Origin: Syngnathus acus
Lineage: Eukaryota; Chordata; Actinopteri; Syngnathiformes; Syngnathidae
DNA length: 64,000 nt
Assembly: GCF_901709675.1 (NCBI RefSeq)
Contig: NC_051103.1
Coordinates: forward strand, 7,487,501-7,551,500
Direction: 5' to 3'
Positions 1 through 12,100 of this stretch are shown here, one piece after another (the first letter of the stretch is position 1; each line of letters starts with the position of its first letter). The notes beneath the pieces are model-generated. The model was given only the letters and a program-made list of their open reading frames with translations, searched no databases and was not told the origin of the DNA. The position numbers and the translations under genes are program-made.

Positions 1-3000
1 ACTTTGTGTGTGTGTGAGTGTGTGTGAAATTGTGACTCAGTCACACCTGTAACCATAATGTGTCTCCACCGAATGCCAGTGGTTGGGGTTCCCTTCCTTC
101 ACTGCTGCATAGTATGAGGGTCGGTCCCACCGAATGCAAAATCTTGGCCGGTGCAAAGGAAGAACACGTCTTGTGCCAGGTCTGAACTTCTCCAATGTCT
201 GGACCTCAAATTTCTATTTTCCCCTTTCAGTCTGACATTTATTGTATCGCTACTGCTGCAAAACAAAACAACTAGCTAGTAGCTATACAACTATAGTACC
301 GTGAAAAAAAAGCCAATTATTTAAAAACACTTAAGATTAAAAAAAGAAGACATAAATATCTGCACAAAGTTCCACCAGCAAGCTGAACCAACTTGAAATT
401 CAGAATCAGAAAGACAGAGATTTGCCAAAATGGCAGTATATGACTCCCATGTATGTGTCTGTCAATCTGCTGCACCTTTTCTGAACTTACACCAGACTTG
501 TTTTCCATCTTCGTGTGTGTCACCAGGCTGCCCTTCCACCCTGAGGAGCGAGTCTTTTCGAGGGTAACCTCTAAATGCATTCCAGGCCTCCAGCATTCTT
601 TCACGCCTACTCTGTGTTTTCGCCCATACTTTGCTTTGCTTCATTAGTCAACTCCACAAATTCACAGTCATTGAGTATCTGAGCACTTCCCCAAATTTGA
701 CTGACCATAAATATGGGATTCTTCTAAAGACCAACAGGTGCATGTTTCTGTGGTAACCTGTGATGGCAACACAGGCATTTCTTGGAATTGTTTCATGCTC
801 CCTCTTAAATACTCGGACCACTATCCCATAATAACACTTTTATTGCATGTGCAGTTTGCTAGTTTCAAGTGTACCACCAAAGTGGCAATAAATAGATCTT
901 AGTTGCATTTGATTGGTCTCGCAAAATGATCATAATTAGAACATCCAACCAACTCATAGCGGTGGATGCGATTTGAAAACTCAGTGAATGTCCATAAACT
1001 TAAAAGTGTGTGTCGATTTTATTTGTCTTTTGTCAGGTTGATGGACTGCTAAATTAGGGTAAGCGTTGAAACAAAGGCCCTTTTTTCCTTTCTTTTTGCC
1101 CGCATCAAAGCACTGAAATGTGACATGGACATGTTAAATCCTCTGTCCTCTCTGTGGCCTCCAAGCACACCATCAGATAATAAACAGTACAGTAATTATA
1201 TGTTGATGTTACTGAATTACGCCAAAAAAAAAAAAAGGAAACTAGTTGGACAAGGGAATAATAAATGGCCTGATAATAGACTCTTGGTGACCATTATGGA
1301 ACTGTGTCACCTTAATAAGACATCAGAGTGTCTTCTCAGAGTTTATGAGGCAGGGTGTGGCGTTTGGATGTAAATGACGCTCGGGAGACGTTAACAGCAG
1401 CAGCGGCGATTGTTGTCTGTGTCTTTTTCCTTTTGTTGTCTTTTAGATCTTTTTGACGGTGCCAAGGCACAATAAAGTCAGGAAACATTGTAAAGGTGCA
1501 GTGACATGACCTCTCTGACCTTATCGCTTGCTCGGACAAGTCTAATCTTTTCTCAGCCAATATGACATTTTAAATAAGGATGCAAAATTGTTTTGCTTTG
1601 TAATGTCTATTTTAGATTAAATCTACTGATCACACTTTTTATTATATTTTTCCATGAAATAATGAGAGGAAACGCACTCTGAAACCAATCTAAAAAAATA
1701 GATACTGTATTTTTGAATGGACAGTATGTAGTTGCTATTGTAAAAATATTTTTCCTACATTTTCTTTCATTTCTCAGAGAAGAATACATTAAACCTAAAC
1801 ACTGTATATTTGATGTGTTCTGGGAACACCTGGATTATTCTCCAAATAAAATAATGATATTCCTCACAAGGCATTGAGAAATGTGTGATGCACTTTGCAT
1901 GTGTATTTGCTGACCCTGGTTTATTGCACTTGTGCAGTGTGCACGAGTGTTTTTCATTGCCTCCCTGATGACCTCTTTATCAGATCATTGCATATTACCC
2001 TCACCATGATCTCATCCTGAACTGCTGCTATTTTCCAAGAATAGTCTGTCGGCTTCCTCGGCATGCTTCAAGGCTCATTGACATGAGTTCAAGTTTGTGT
2101 TGAACTTTTGAACTTGGCAGAGTATGTTTGAGTCAGAAAAATCTGTACTCTGCAATCCCTGCTGACTCTAACAACAGTGACAAAGAGGATTTCCCCAGAC
2201 AAGTGCCATTGTTCCACCAAGCCCCCCAGTGCAATGTGCTTTGAATGTGTAAAGTCGGCCTCTTCAGTGTAAGCAATTGTTGGAAAGATTACAAATCTAT
2301 TTTTTCCACTTACGTGTCAATTAGAGGCCTGTGGTAATATAAGAACAAAAGTGTGAAAATCAAAATACATGTTCACAATGCTAACAAAGAGCTATCTCGA
2401 ATCAGCATTACAATAGCACTGTAAATTTGAACTTGAAAAGGTATAGCCAGTGTCAACAAGGTGGTTAATTATCTTATTAACTACAGTAATGAGCTTAAAG
2501 AAAAAGTGCCGGGGCGGTGTTAAATTATGGAAGGATTGCTAATGAGATGCAAATAAGGGCGTACCGTTTTGATAACTTGGCAAAGCGGGGGGAAAAAACT
2601 TCGATACATGAAATTCGCCCTCTCAAACTAAGTTTGAGAAAAATAGACTAATTGTTGTTGAAGAGGTATTGATTAGAGGCAATTGCATGAATATAAACAT
2701 ACACTTTTGGTAATATGATGGATGGAAGATATAAGTGTTGGTTTAACCCCCCCCAGCCTCCCTCCCTCCCTCCCTCCAGGATGCTGACCTCCAGCTAACC
2801 TGATGAACTTGTCAACAGACAACTCTCAGGTCTTCAATTATGAATAATCACAGTGAGACACTAACAACCATGCTAACGACACCATTAGCATGTCTTATCG
2901 AGTAAACACCATGTTAATGTAATTTTAGGAATTGACACTCCAATTGAATGACAATGGCTTCCCTATTACTGATGCTATCAATGGATTATGTCTCAATGAC

Positions 3001-4593
3001 CTTATTCATGAAATCAAGTTCACTCCTTATGTTGACACGTTACAATTCAGACAGAATTCGGAATACTCCACCCCGTTATCCAGATCAAATGGTAGACTTG
3101 CACCATAACTGCCTGAGATTAGATTCAATCTAGTATTCATTGTGCTACAAAGAAAGATGTCTGATTATATGCATTTTTGGTTGTTATCTTTAAGCAATGC
3201 CTTTGAAGACAAAAAAGGGGAAAATAGCTGAAACTTTGTTGCTTGAAAACTTTGTGACTCTTGCTGCTATCCATAGTAACTGTGTGGTTCACCCGAAACA
3301 TTTGTGTTGTATACTAGAGTAGCCTAACAATGAAACAAAAATGGCTTTACCTGCATTATATTTACAATCATTTACTGTCGACCACTCTTGGTCTTTCACA
3401 CAATGCTGTGACTTCATGACAATAGTCACAAATTTTGACAAAAATGCTCTTGCCCTGCAAATTTTTGTCCTCACCGAGTGACAGGGAACAATGGAAGGAA
3501 ACTGATGTGCTTTCGAGTGAAAATTAGAGGCAAAGTTCAGAAAAGTTCACTCACATCGTTCAAGGGCCGGCCGGGACCTGCGGTGATAGGATAGCAGCAC
3601 ATAAAGGTGTCGACTGCAATTTACTGTCACAATTTTGGCATTAAGCTGAAACTCCTATCCACAATGACTTGCAAGAGTTCAACATTGGTGGATCCAATCA
3701 TTGCAAGAAGCACAGTCATAAACATGGGCCATGGACAAGAGTACAATGCTAGGTAGTCGTCATGGAGCGGAAGGAGGCTGGGGGTAAATCAGAATGGCAG
3801 CACAAAGAAAAGAAAAACAACTTGAGAATTAGGCCAAAGTACATCTTCAGTGAACATGCCTTTGCTGTGCCTGGATATATATATATGGCAGAAAATCATT
3901 TACACTTTAAGGGGAAATATCGTTTTATGTCTGACCTTGAGGGACACACCAGCTTCTGCGGACCTTGCTCGTAATTATTTGACCATTTAATTCAGGTGTG
4001 TTGCAACAGGGTGACATAGAAAACATGCAGGACATGCGGACCTCCAGGACCGGGATTGCCCACCCCTGATCTATGCTGTAGAGCGGGGGTGTATTTTAAA
4101 AAGACCAATAATCCCCAGCATTTTTTAAAAAGTGAAGACAATTTATAATGTTAGTATTGACACATGAAGTCGTTGCACGATTTGTCTTGGCGGGCCACAG
4201 AAATGGATGTGGTGGGCCGCATCTGGCCCCCGGGCCTCCAGTTTGACACCTATGCAGTGTAGAGCATTTCTGCTGTTCCACTGGAGGTCTGTATTGGTTC
4301 AGTGGCCTGAAAGTGAACTGATCAGTCTGAACTCTGTTTCACCCTCGGTCTGATCATCTGCCAGGGTCATCAGCCCCTCTTGCTTTGCTTTGTCTTCTTC
4401 TATGGATTCCAGATTTCTCCTCATTTTCCTCTCAATTTATTGATAAAGGAATGGATGGCGTCAGGCCCACCTGCAATCTGTCATGAAACATCTTAACAAG
4501 ATGTTGAAAATTCTTTTTTTTTTTACATTTTTCTATGTTTGCTAGTGTTGACATTTGATTTGGAACACCACAAAAGTTATCCGCAAAAAGTTT
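1..4593. other. Gene-free region 3' of cyp26a1
   Basis: I see no coding exon with supporting splice sites here. The open frames are short, overlap on both strands and resemble nothing I recognise. There is a TG-rich microsatellite near 5-26 and a C-rich/CCTC simple repeat around 2746-2779. Degraded interspersed repeats occupy about 3965-4260. The rest is AT-rich sequence without visible structure. Confidence 0.6.
3965..4260. repeat. Two abutting degraded interspersed repeat fragments
   Basis: The segment around 3990-4075 ends in a GGATTGCCCACCCCTGATCT-type phrase, and 4180-4255 carries a GGGCCGCATCTGGCCCCCGG-type phrase. I recognise both as ends of high-copy repeats found across fish genomes, probably non-autonomous DNA transposon remnants. 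No coding capacity or intact terminal repeats are visible. The family name is not assigned. Confidence 0.5.
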
Positions 4594-4599
4594 TTTATT
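4594..4599 (-). terminator. Candidate poly(A) signal of cyp26a1
   Basis: TTTATT on the plus strand reads AATAAA on the minus strand, about 370 bases beyond the cyp26a1 stop. This is a plausible 3' UTR length, but it rests on the motif alone. Confidence 0.45.
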
Positions 4600-4967
4600 A
4601 AATAAAAAGCCAATACAATATAGCATCACTTAAATAAGTTGACGTTAAGATACAAAAGTTATATCACAAACTCTACATACATTATGTACATCATCCTAAA
4701 GATAGACCACTGATCTGATTAAAGTGTTTTGACGTCTAAATAGTGCCTCTTGTTTAGTTTGATCTTCTTTTAAAAATATATATATACACACACAAGTCCA
4801 CCATACCATAGTATAAAAGGTTTTCCAAATATTTACAGTATGTACAGGCCTTTGCAGAAAAAACAACAACAACTTTCAAATGAATTCCTCTGAACACCTG
4901 AGTGCTTCCAAATGGTTTGTTTTTCGGTAAAAACGGATTTGTAACTACCCTGCTTTAAAAACATGGA

Positions 4968-7052
4968 TTAATTTTGAACATAGTGGGTAAACTTAGTTGG
5001 CAGATTGTCCACAGGATAAACAGTGGGTCCTGTTTTCATCATGGGTGGCCCGTTTAATAGAGTACAGTGACACTTTGTGACCACTTCCACCAGAAAGATC
5101 TTCAGCAAGACCTTGGCGAACTCTTTTCCCACACACATCCGTGAACCTCCACCGAAAGGAATGTATTGGAACCTGGAGGAGTCTGTCGAAGCTTTTGTCA
5201 TGAAGCGCTCTGGCTGGAAGTCTTCTTTGTTGGGGAAGATATCAGCCACGTCATGCGTATCACAGATACTGTAGATAACATTCCAACCTTTGGGAATTTG
5301 GTACCCCTGGAATGGCAACGTTGACTCGTGAGTAGTGAAGACAGAATAGAAATAAAATAGCAATGGTTTTGAACTTACATTGAGTTCAAATGTCTTGAGT
5401 GCCACTCGGAAGCCTCCAGGGACAGGAGGGTTAATCCTTAGTGTCTCTTTAATCACACAGCCAGTATACTTCAACTGCTCCAAAGACTCAATGTTCAGAC
5501 TCTGGAGATGCAGTCCTACCTCCTCCTGAATACAAAGGAGATATACAGAATTTAACATGAGAAATATTCCAGCATGAACAGGACATTCATTACCTTGTCA
5601 ATCACTTCCTGCCTCAGTTTGTCCACCACTTCAGGGTTCAGGCCCAGGAACATAATCAGAGAGGTGGCTGTGCTGGCAGTGGTTTCATGGCCCCCAAATA
5701 ATAGTTCTGTCGCAGACTCCTTAATGGCCTGTAAAAAAAAAATATATATTTTTTCTTTTTCCAAAGGTCAACTAAAACAACGTCAGGTGTGTTATGTTAC
5801 CTGCATGCTAAATGTCTCCCCACTCTTTATGCTGCTGTCAATAAGTTGCTGCAGAGCATCTCCATGTTTGGAGTCTTTCTGGGACTCCTGTATCTTCTTC
5901 TTGATGTTCTCCTCGATCTTGGAATGGATGAAGTTTCGAGCTTTAAGACCCTGAAAAATAACACCGAGCAGAAGAACCCTTTAAAACGGCACAGATCTTC
6001 ATTTATTTGTAGGGTTCAGGGTAAGACGCCATTTTTTTTCTTTTCTTACCCTGTACAAGCCACTGAATGGAACATCGATGGGCAGAGAAAAGAGATTCTT
6101 GATCATCTCCTCAAACGCTTCCACCAACTGCCGCTCGTCGGTCTTAATCTGCTCCGGCTCGAAGCCCAGAAGGATCCTCATGGCGATGCGGAACATCAGA
6201 CGCTTCATTTCTGGGTACACCAGCACACAAGAATCCCTCGCCAGCCACTCTTTCACCGCGGCTTGGACTTCTTCTTGGATAACTGGGATGTAGAGCTCTA
6301 AGGCCTCCCTGGAAAATGCCCGCATAATGGCCTGGAGAGAAAACCACCAGAATTGTTGTCATTTCCATCAAATTCGTACACTGTGCAAATACAAAACAGG
6401 AATTGAATCAGACTTAATTGACACTTTATTGATTTATTTTAGTAAAGCAGTAAAAATACTGATTCTGATGGGTTTTTATGTTTGTTAATATTTTGATATA
6501 TTGACATTGTATAGATGAAAATAAAATTGGAATAGTTGATCAAATGCGCTATTCTTACCTTTTTCTTGGTTTTGTGCAGGGCTCCGTGCACGTTTGACAG
6601 CGTGTCCGAGCCCAGAATGGTGCGCACGGACGCGGGCCACTGGACGGACACCAGTTTGTGTTCCCCCAGGAGAATCTGCCTAACGTTGTCGCCCCCGGTC
6701 ACGCGCACCGTGGGGTTCCCGAAAAGGTGAGTCCGGTAGATGTAGCCGTATTTTTGCCGCTTCATGCGCAGAAACTTTCTTCTCTGGACAACAGCACGAA
6801 TATAAAAAAAAAAAAAGCATCGTCAATATTGGCGAACTTTTGATAGCGGAGCAAATTGCTTACCTGCAGGATGAGCTGCAGCGTCTCCCCGAAGAAAGGC
6901 AAACCCATGGAGCCCGGAGGCAGGGGGCTGGCGCACTTCGGATCTCTGCCCCGGGTCATATAAACTTCCCACAGCTTGACAGCCACCAGAAAGAGAAGAA
7001 TGGGAAGCACGATGGTGCACAGGAAGGTAGCCAGCAGTGTGCTGAGAGCCAT
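4968..7052 (-). CDS. cyp26a1: Cytochrome P450 26A1, retinoic acid hydroxylase
   Basis: Microsomal P450 that oxidises all-trans retinoic acid to 4-hydroxy and other polar products, limiting retinoid signalling. Seven exons join in frame: 7052-6864, 6783-6559, 6331-6050, 5950-5801, 5728-5594, 5525-5379, 5306-4968. They give 488 residues, the family's normal length (about 490-500). An N-terminal hydrophobic membrane anchor (about residues 5-25) is followed by a Pro-rich hinge. The I-helix motif GGHETT lies near residues 294-299, ExxR at 354-357 and the haem loop FGGGSRMCVG at 427-436, with Cys434 as thiolate ligand. The sequence matches CYP26A1 better than B1 or C1 (for example GYQIPKGWNVIYSICDTHDV). 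The start is the first Met before the anchor. Regulation by retinoic acid is indicated by DR5 elements upstream. No key residue is missing. Confidence 0.97.
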
Positions 7053-7145
7053 GTCGGTCGAAAGTAGGCAGCGCACCGTTCCGCTCCGCTCCGCTCAGGT
7101 GAATGTCGGTCGACCAAGTGAGGCGGCTGGCTGCTACTTGGGCAC

Positions 7146-7153
7146 CTTTTATA
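7146..7153 (-). promoter_or_regulatory. TATA box of cyp26a1
   Basis: TATAAAAG on the minus strand lies about 95 bases upstream of the ATG and about 65 bases downstream of the proximal DR5 element. This is the order known for vertebrate CYP26A1 promoters. A GC box (CCCCGCCCCC on plus, near 7258-7267) lies further upstream. Confidence 0.8.
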
Positions 7154-7216
7154 GGCTAACCGGGAAGTCCGTCCGCGCAGCCTTTCACCTTCTCCTCCCG
7201 CACCCGCAGATAAATT

Positions 7217-7233
7217 AGTTCACTCAAAGTTCA
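7217..7233. promoter_or_regulatory. Proximal DR5 retinoic acid response element of cyp26a1
   Basis: AGTTCA, five spacer bases (ctcaa), then AGTTCA: a perfect DR5 half-site pair about 165 bp upstream of the start codon. Vertebrate CYP26A1 promoters carry a DR5 of the same half-sites at this position, bound by RAR/RXR. It makes the gene a direct target of its own substrate. The site is seen directly; its function is inferred from the family. Confidence 0.9.
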
Positions 7234-7269
7234 TCTTTAATTGTGGGTGTCCCTCGGCCCCGCCCCCTT

Positions 7270-7310
7270 GGCTGGCTGACTGGCTGGCTGGCTGGCTGGC
7301 TGGTTGGCTC
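7270..7310. repeat. GGCT tetranucleotide repeat in cyp26a1 upstream region
   Basis: About ten copies of GGCT/GACT occur in tandem just upstream of the proximal DR5 and GC box. It is a simple repeat that may vary in length between individuals. Confidence 0.8.
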
Positions 7311-8159
7311 GTCTCACCATTTGTTCCAAGGGCCAGCGCACATCTTTTAATCCTTACCTCCTGTTGCACGCAGACAATCCTTGGCAGATTTCACTGAGAA
7401 AAGGTGATGATTCCCCGCGGGACAAAAGAAGCGCGTCCCTTTGTTGGCAATAAGGCAACTCGTTTACACACTCATTAGGTTGGCTTTAAGCCCCGCTTGG
7501 AGGATCAGCGGCGCTATCATGCCTGCGGGTGGCTGGGTGGATGGTTGGGTGGGGAGAGCTGCTTTCAAGAGCAAAGGACATTTTCAGATGCTTCACTCAA
7601 ATTGAAAGGCTCAGGACTGAAGAATGTCTTAATCCCATCATTCACTTTTGTTGTTGTTTTATTTCCATCCCCATGTTGAGTTGCAATTACAAAGACGCAT
7701 TGGATTGCTTCTCTCAATATGGATAGTGTTTTGCAATCACAATTTCTTATCGTATTTGAACTCTTTTCCCCAAAATGTCAATCACAATAATAATGTTTAT
7801 TCTGATACTTAAAGTCTCCCTATGGCTTATAAGGTCACATCTATTTATGATCAGATTCTATTATTATTTGGTCTATTATTGTATAAAGGCCTGTTTTATA
7901 TATTTAAATAAACACATTAGAGCATCCTGCCAACATGAAGAGCTCATACACAATCATAGTATTATTTAAGGTGGAGTCTTTCACTTTCACTGCCTTGTTG
8001 ACATTTTAGCATCTTGAACAGAAATATGATTCATCATAAAATCCCACCACTGTTCGGAATACAATTATCAATATTATTAATTATAAAAGGGTGACATGGT
8101 AGGTAGGTACGTGTCCTCCTGAATCTTTGCAATGACATTATTTATTATAATAATATAAA

Positions 8160-8345
8160 TACACACACACACACATTGAACTGGTCGCCAGCCAATCGCA
8201 GGGCACATACAGACAAACCGGCCTACCATGCAAGTCTTTGGGATGTGGGAAGAAACCGGAGTACCGGAAGAAAACCCATGCAAGCACGGGGAGAACATAC
8301 AAACATTGTGAGGCACACATGCTAACCGGCCTACCACTGTGCCGC
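8160..8345 (-). repeat. Degraded interspersed retroelement (SINE/LINE tail type)
   Basis: After a CA microsatellite the sequence has the phrases GTCGCCAGCCAATCGCAGGG, GGGATGTGGGAAGAAACC and GGGGAGAACATACAAAC, ending in a CGGCCTACCACTGTGCCGCC-like end. This is the reverse orientation of a very common fish short retroelement whose head is tRNA-like. A second fragment with the same GTCGCCATCCAATCACAGGG phrase lies at about 9124-9180. Confidence 0.7.
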
Positions 8346-8600
8346 CTATTTGCAAATGAATTCAGTTTATATATTGTCATGATTCCAAATGAAATCAAAC
8401 GCTTTCTGGAAATCTGCTCGCCCTTAGCTTGACTCCCACTTTTTTTTTTATGAGTCTACTTTCAACATTGAACTTCTTCCTAATTCCCAGGAAGATTTAA
8501 ACCTGCTCTCACTTCCTCCCTCTTTCTTTCACCCTCCTTTGCCCTCTCCCTTCCCGCGCGTGCGTCCAGGTTATACAAATGATATCTGCTTGTGTGTGCG

Positions 8601-8617
8601 AGTTCAACTTGAGGTCA
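8601..8617. promoter_or_regulatory. Distal DR5 retinoic acid response element
   Basis: AGTTCA, five bases (acttg), then AGGTCA: a DR5 about 1.55 kb upstream of the cyp26a1 start. Mammalian and fish CYP26A1 genes are known to use a second, distal DR5 about 2 kb upstream together with the proximal one. The flanking sequence at 8560-8800 has fewer simple repeats than its surroundings. The role is inferred from position and motif. Confidence 0.75.
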
Positions 8618-9180
8618 GCGGCTACAGACGAAGGGATGCACGCAGGGTTATCCCCGGGTTATAACAAGGGGTGCGCTCACTCTGCATTTGGACTCAATGT
8701 TCCCATCCTGCATTTGCTAATGTCCGTCATGTCAAATGTAGCTTGTGTTGAGGTGGAGCGGGCGGCGCGGCGCTCATGTTTACCGGCAGGGCCAATGTGT
8801 CAGTGGTGAGACAGTCTGGCTGCTGCTTTTACAATGACTCATTACACGCATGGATCTGTCTATTCTGGCACACTGTGTGTTTTTATTGAAGGGGTCAAGC
8901 CGGTGTGAAGGTACCGCTGCAACCCAAACAGTCGTTCAGCTCGAGTGGATTGATTGTATGTATTATGTCCATTTTAAAATGACACATTCCAAGTTGCAGG
9001 AAGACCTCCCTTTTTTTTTTTTTTTAATGACAAATTGTCAACTGATTTAGGCTTAGTAACAGGAAAACCAATTTGAAACCTTTAACAGTTAAGTAGGAGT
9101 TGCGTGAGAGATGCTGTAAACTAGTCGCCATCCAATCACAGGGCACATATAGACGACTAACCATTCACACTTCCATGAAG

Positions 9181-12100
9181 ACGTGTGAAGAGTTTACTGC
9201 AGGGGTTGCTTGGCTATAAACTTCGCAAATGGGCCACATGAAAAAGTGGAATGCCAAGTGAACGCGCTCATTTTAACCACGTCTATATTATTATCACTTT
9301 TTTTTTTAGAGAAAATATTGTTTTGTTTCAATAAGTGTGAGGATTGTCATAATAGGGAAATACAAATAAAATAAAATTATATGCAAGCCATATTTTGCTC
9401 GGGTCTGGTCTAGAGTGATGAGCACTGAACCTAACGTGGATGTTTTTTTGTACTCAGAGGAGAACATGCAGAGAATCTCAGAACTGCAGGACAGATGTGC
9501 TTACCACTTGTATTCTGTGATGCCCAACAGTTAAACAGATTGTTAAAAAAAAACATAGTTGAAGAGTTCATCTCCAAGAAATTTGACTTACTCCCTCACA
9601 GAAAGAATCTTGGCTCATCACCTCTGCACCTGTCCTACCTAACATTCTTCTGGTCTCAAAGTTGGCTTCTATTCAAGTGGGACACACCCTACAAAAATCA
9701 TCCCTCCAGGGTGATGTCTGTCCTTTCGCTGTCCCCCATAAATCTGAAAAAGTCAATGATTATAAACAGCTAGACTGTGACATTATTTAAAATTTAAATT
9801 AAAAAAAACAACACAAAAAAACGATTATAAATTCTGACCTTAACCCGAATATTAACTGCACGTGGTCCAGAGTCACGTGACCTCTGATTTGATTCAATTG
9901 ATTTTGCATTGACCCATTGTCCCATAATGTGTTTCTAGTCGTCTCTTGTATCCGTCGGATGACATAAGCCCCTTTCACACTGTCTTACTGTCAAATTGAT
10001 GCATCAGAGGAGCTGCGGTAGAACTGCGCCTTTCCAAACGCACTCATCGAAGCGGCAAATTCGCAGGTCGACTCAAGCGCTAATCCTCTACTACCGCTAG
10101 TGGACCAACCATGCATTAAAGCACACAGAGGCAGTAAGAATCACAGCAATCAACTGCAGTGTGAGCAGGCATGTTTGTAGCTTGTATCAACAATCCCCTC
10201 CCACTCGCAGCTCCTGTGCTGCTGACCTGCTAGTGACCTTGACACTTTGGTGAACTCTCAACCAAGTTCATCCTCTCTCCCTCGGAGAAACACAAACTCC
10301 TCAGACCTGTTGATACCATGCCCTGATTGCTGCTCACTGTTCTCCGATTGTTTTGAGAATTCCTCCTCTGGGTCAGTATGTGCAAAATTCCAAAAATGAA
10401 AGGATGACAAACTAGCTTTTGCCCAATATTCCATTAAGATGGATGCTATCACACTGATTAGTGCAGCAGTTAACGGAAGCAATCTTTCAAATTATGATAC
10501 AAGAACCAAACTCAGCACAAATACTCCTTAGACATGAATCAGTGCAGGCCAACATCTGGAAAAGACTTGGTAAAAGTTTGTGACCTTGAACGGAACCCTG
10601 AGTTAACATTCGCAACCTTTGCCATGTTGTTATTGGCAGAAACAATTCTCATTGAATGTAATAGTTCCCTGACAAGGTTGGCCAAATCTCAACCTGTCCT
10701 TGCAACTCCATAATCTGTTGCAGGTAAGGCCAAAACATATTTGGAATGCCTGTGAGTTAATCATAGTTCCTTGTGTTGTATGATTCGATGTCAGTCCCAT
10801 GTTCAATCATTATGGAATGACTTTTTCGATACATCTCTCACGAAGGTTCAGGAAAAGAAAACAGGTCTCGTCAAGATCTTTGTTGTTTTGTCAAGAATCA
10901 CGGCATCTAGTCAGAGGCGAGGCGAGGCCTACACCAGCTGTGCGTGATGTACAAGTTTATAGCCGGAGGTGCAAATCAGAGGTACATTCCCAAGATGAGG
11001 TCAAGGGGAGTGTCAAGCTGCTGGTTCAGCATGAGGTCGCTTGCTGTTTTTCTAATAAACATTTACTCAGACACATTTACAGTAAAATAGGACCAGCCAA
11101 ATGATATATCACTTCTAGTCAAATCAAGTTAAAAGTGTCATGTGGGATTCTACAGCAGAGCTCCAAATCGGCTTCCAGATCAAATTCAACAGCTTCTAGA
11201 CATGATGAGAAAAGTAGTAAACCATATGTTTTTCTATTTCTTAAAAACATATACTGATCATTTAATTATCTTGCAGGAAAAAATGCAGAAGAAAAATATA
11301 TATGCTACCTCCAGACTGTACATAAATAAGTAGTCATTGCAACTGTGGTACATTTGGGCCGGACAAAGTCCGATAGCCCTGTTTGGCTATTGTATAGGAG
11401 TGAATGTGCAAGCTTTTACTGCCCTGTCAAAACGTTTGATCCCTCCACTAAAACCTTTGCCACCCTGGTTCACACTCAGGAACAAGTACGACAACTCTGC
11501 ATTTGTCACAGGAAAGTCACATTTGAGAGGTGATGTTAAATGACTCATAAAGAGTCGGTCATAAACGAAGAGAATCCGGTTAGATATATATTATTAAGCC
11601 TTGAATTTGATTCTTTTATCTGTACGGTACATTTAAAACAAGCGGGAGTGGGAACTTCAAGCGAGTGAACCACGAGTGTACAATTAGTGCAATAAATATG
11701 ATATCAAGGTAGATATGGAAGAAATTCTTTCTTGGTCCTCACCCTGACCCGAGATGGATTGGAATCAACTATTATTAAAAGATAAAGAGTAGTTGAACCG
11801 ACATGGTAGGAGCACGGTAACCCCCAGAGGAAAACAAACATGTTTCTTTGTGTGTGAGTGTTGGCAGGGTGGCTGTTGGCCACTCATAATGAAGCACTCC
11901 AAATGTTTCTCGCCTCATTACATCTGCGGCGACAGGGATCCTCACATTCAGACACTGACCCGGGCTAAAGTTCACTCGCTGTTTCCCAGTGTGTGTGTGT
12001 GTGTGTGGTAGGATATGCCAGGCTCAAGGATCAAATAAAATGACTTAAGCTCATTTCATTTGTTAGCTGAGCTCAACTAAACTAAGCCCAACTAAAGTAC

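Noticed and set aside
5077-6301. Plus-strand open frames across cyp26a1
   Set aside because: They are antisense shadows of the minus-strand P450 exons.
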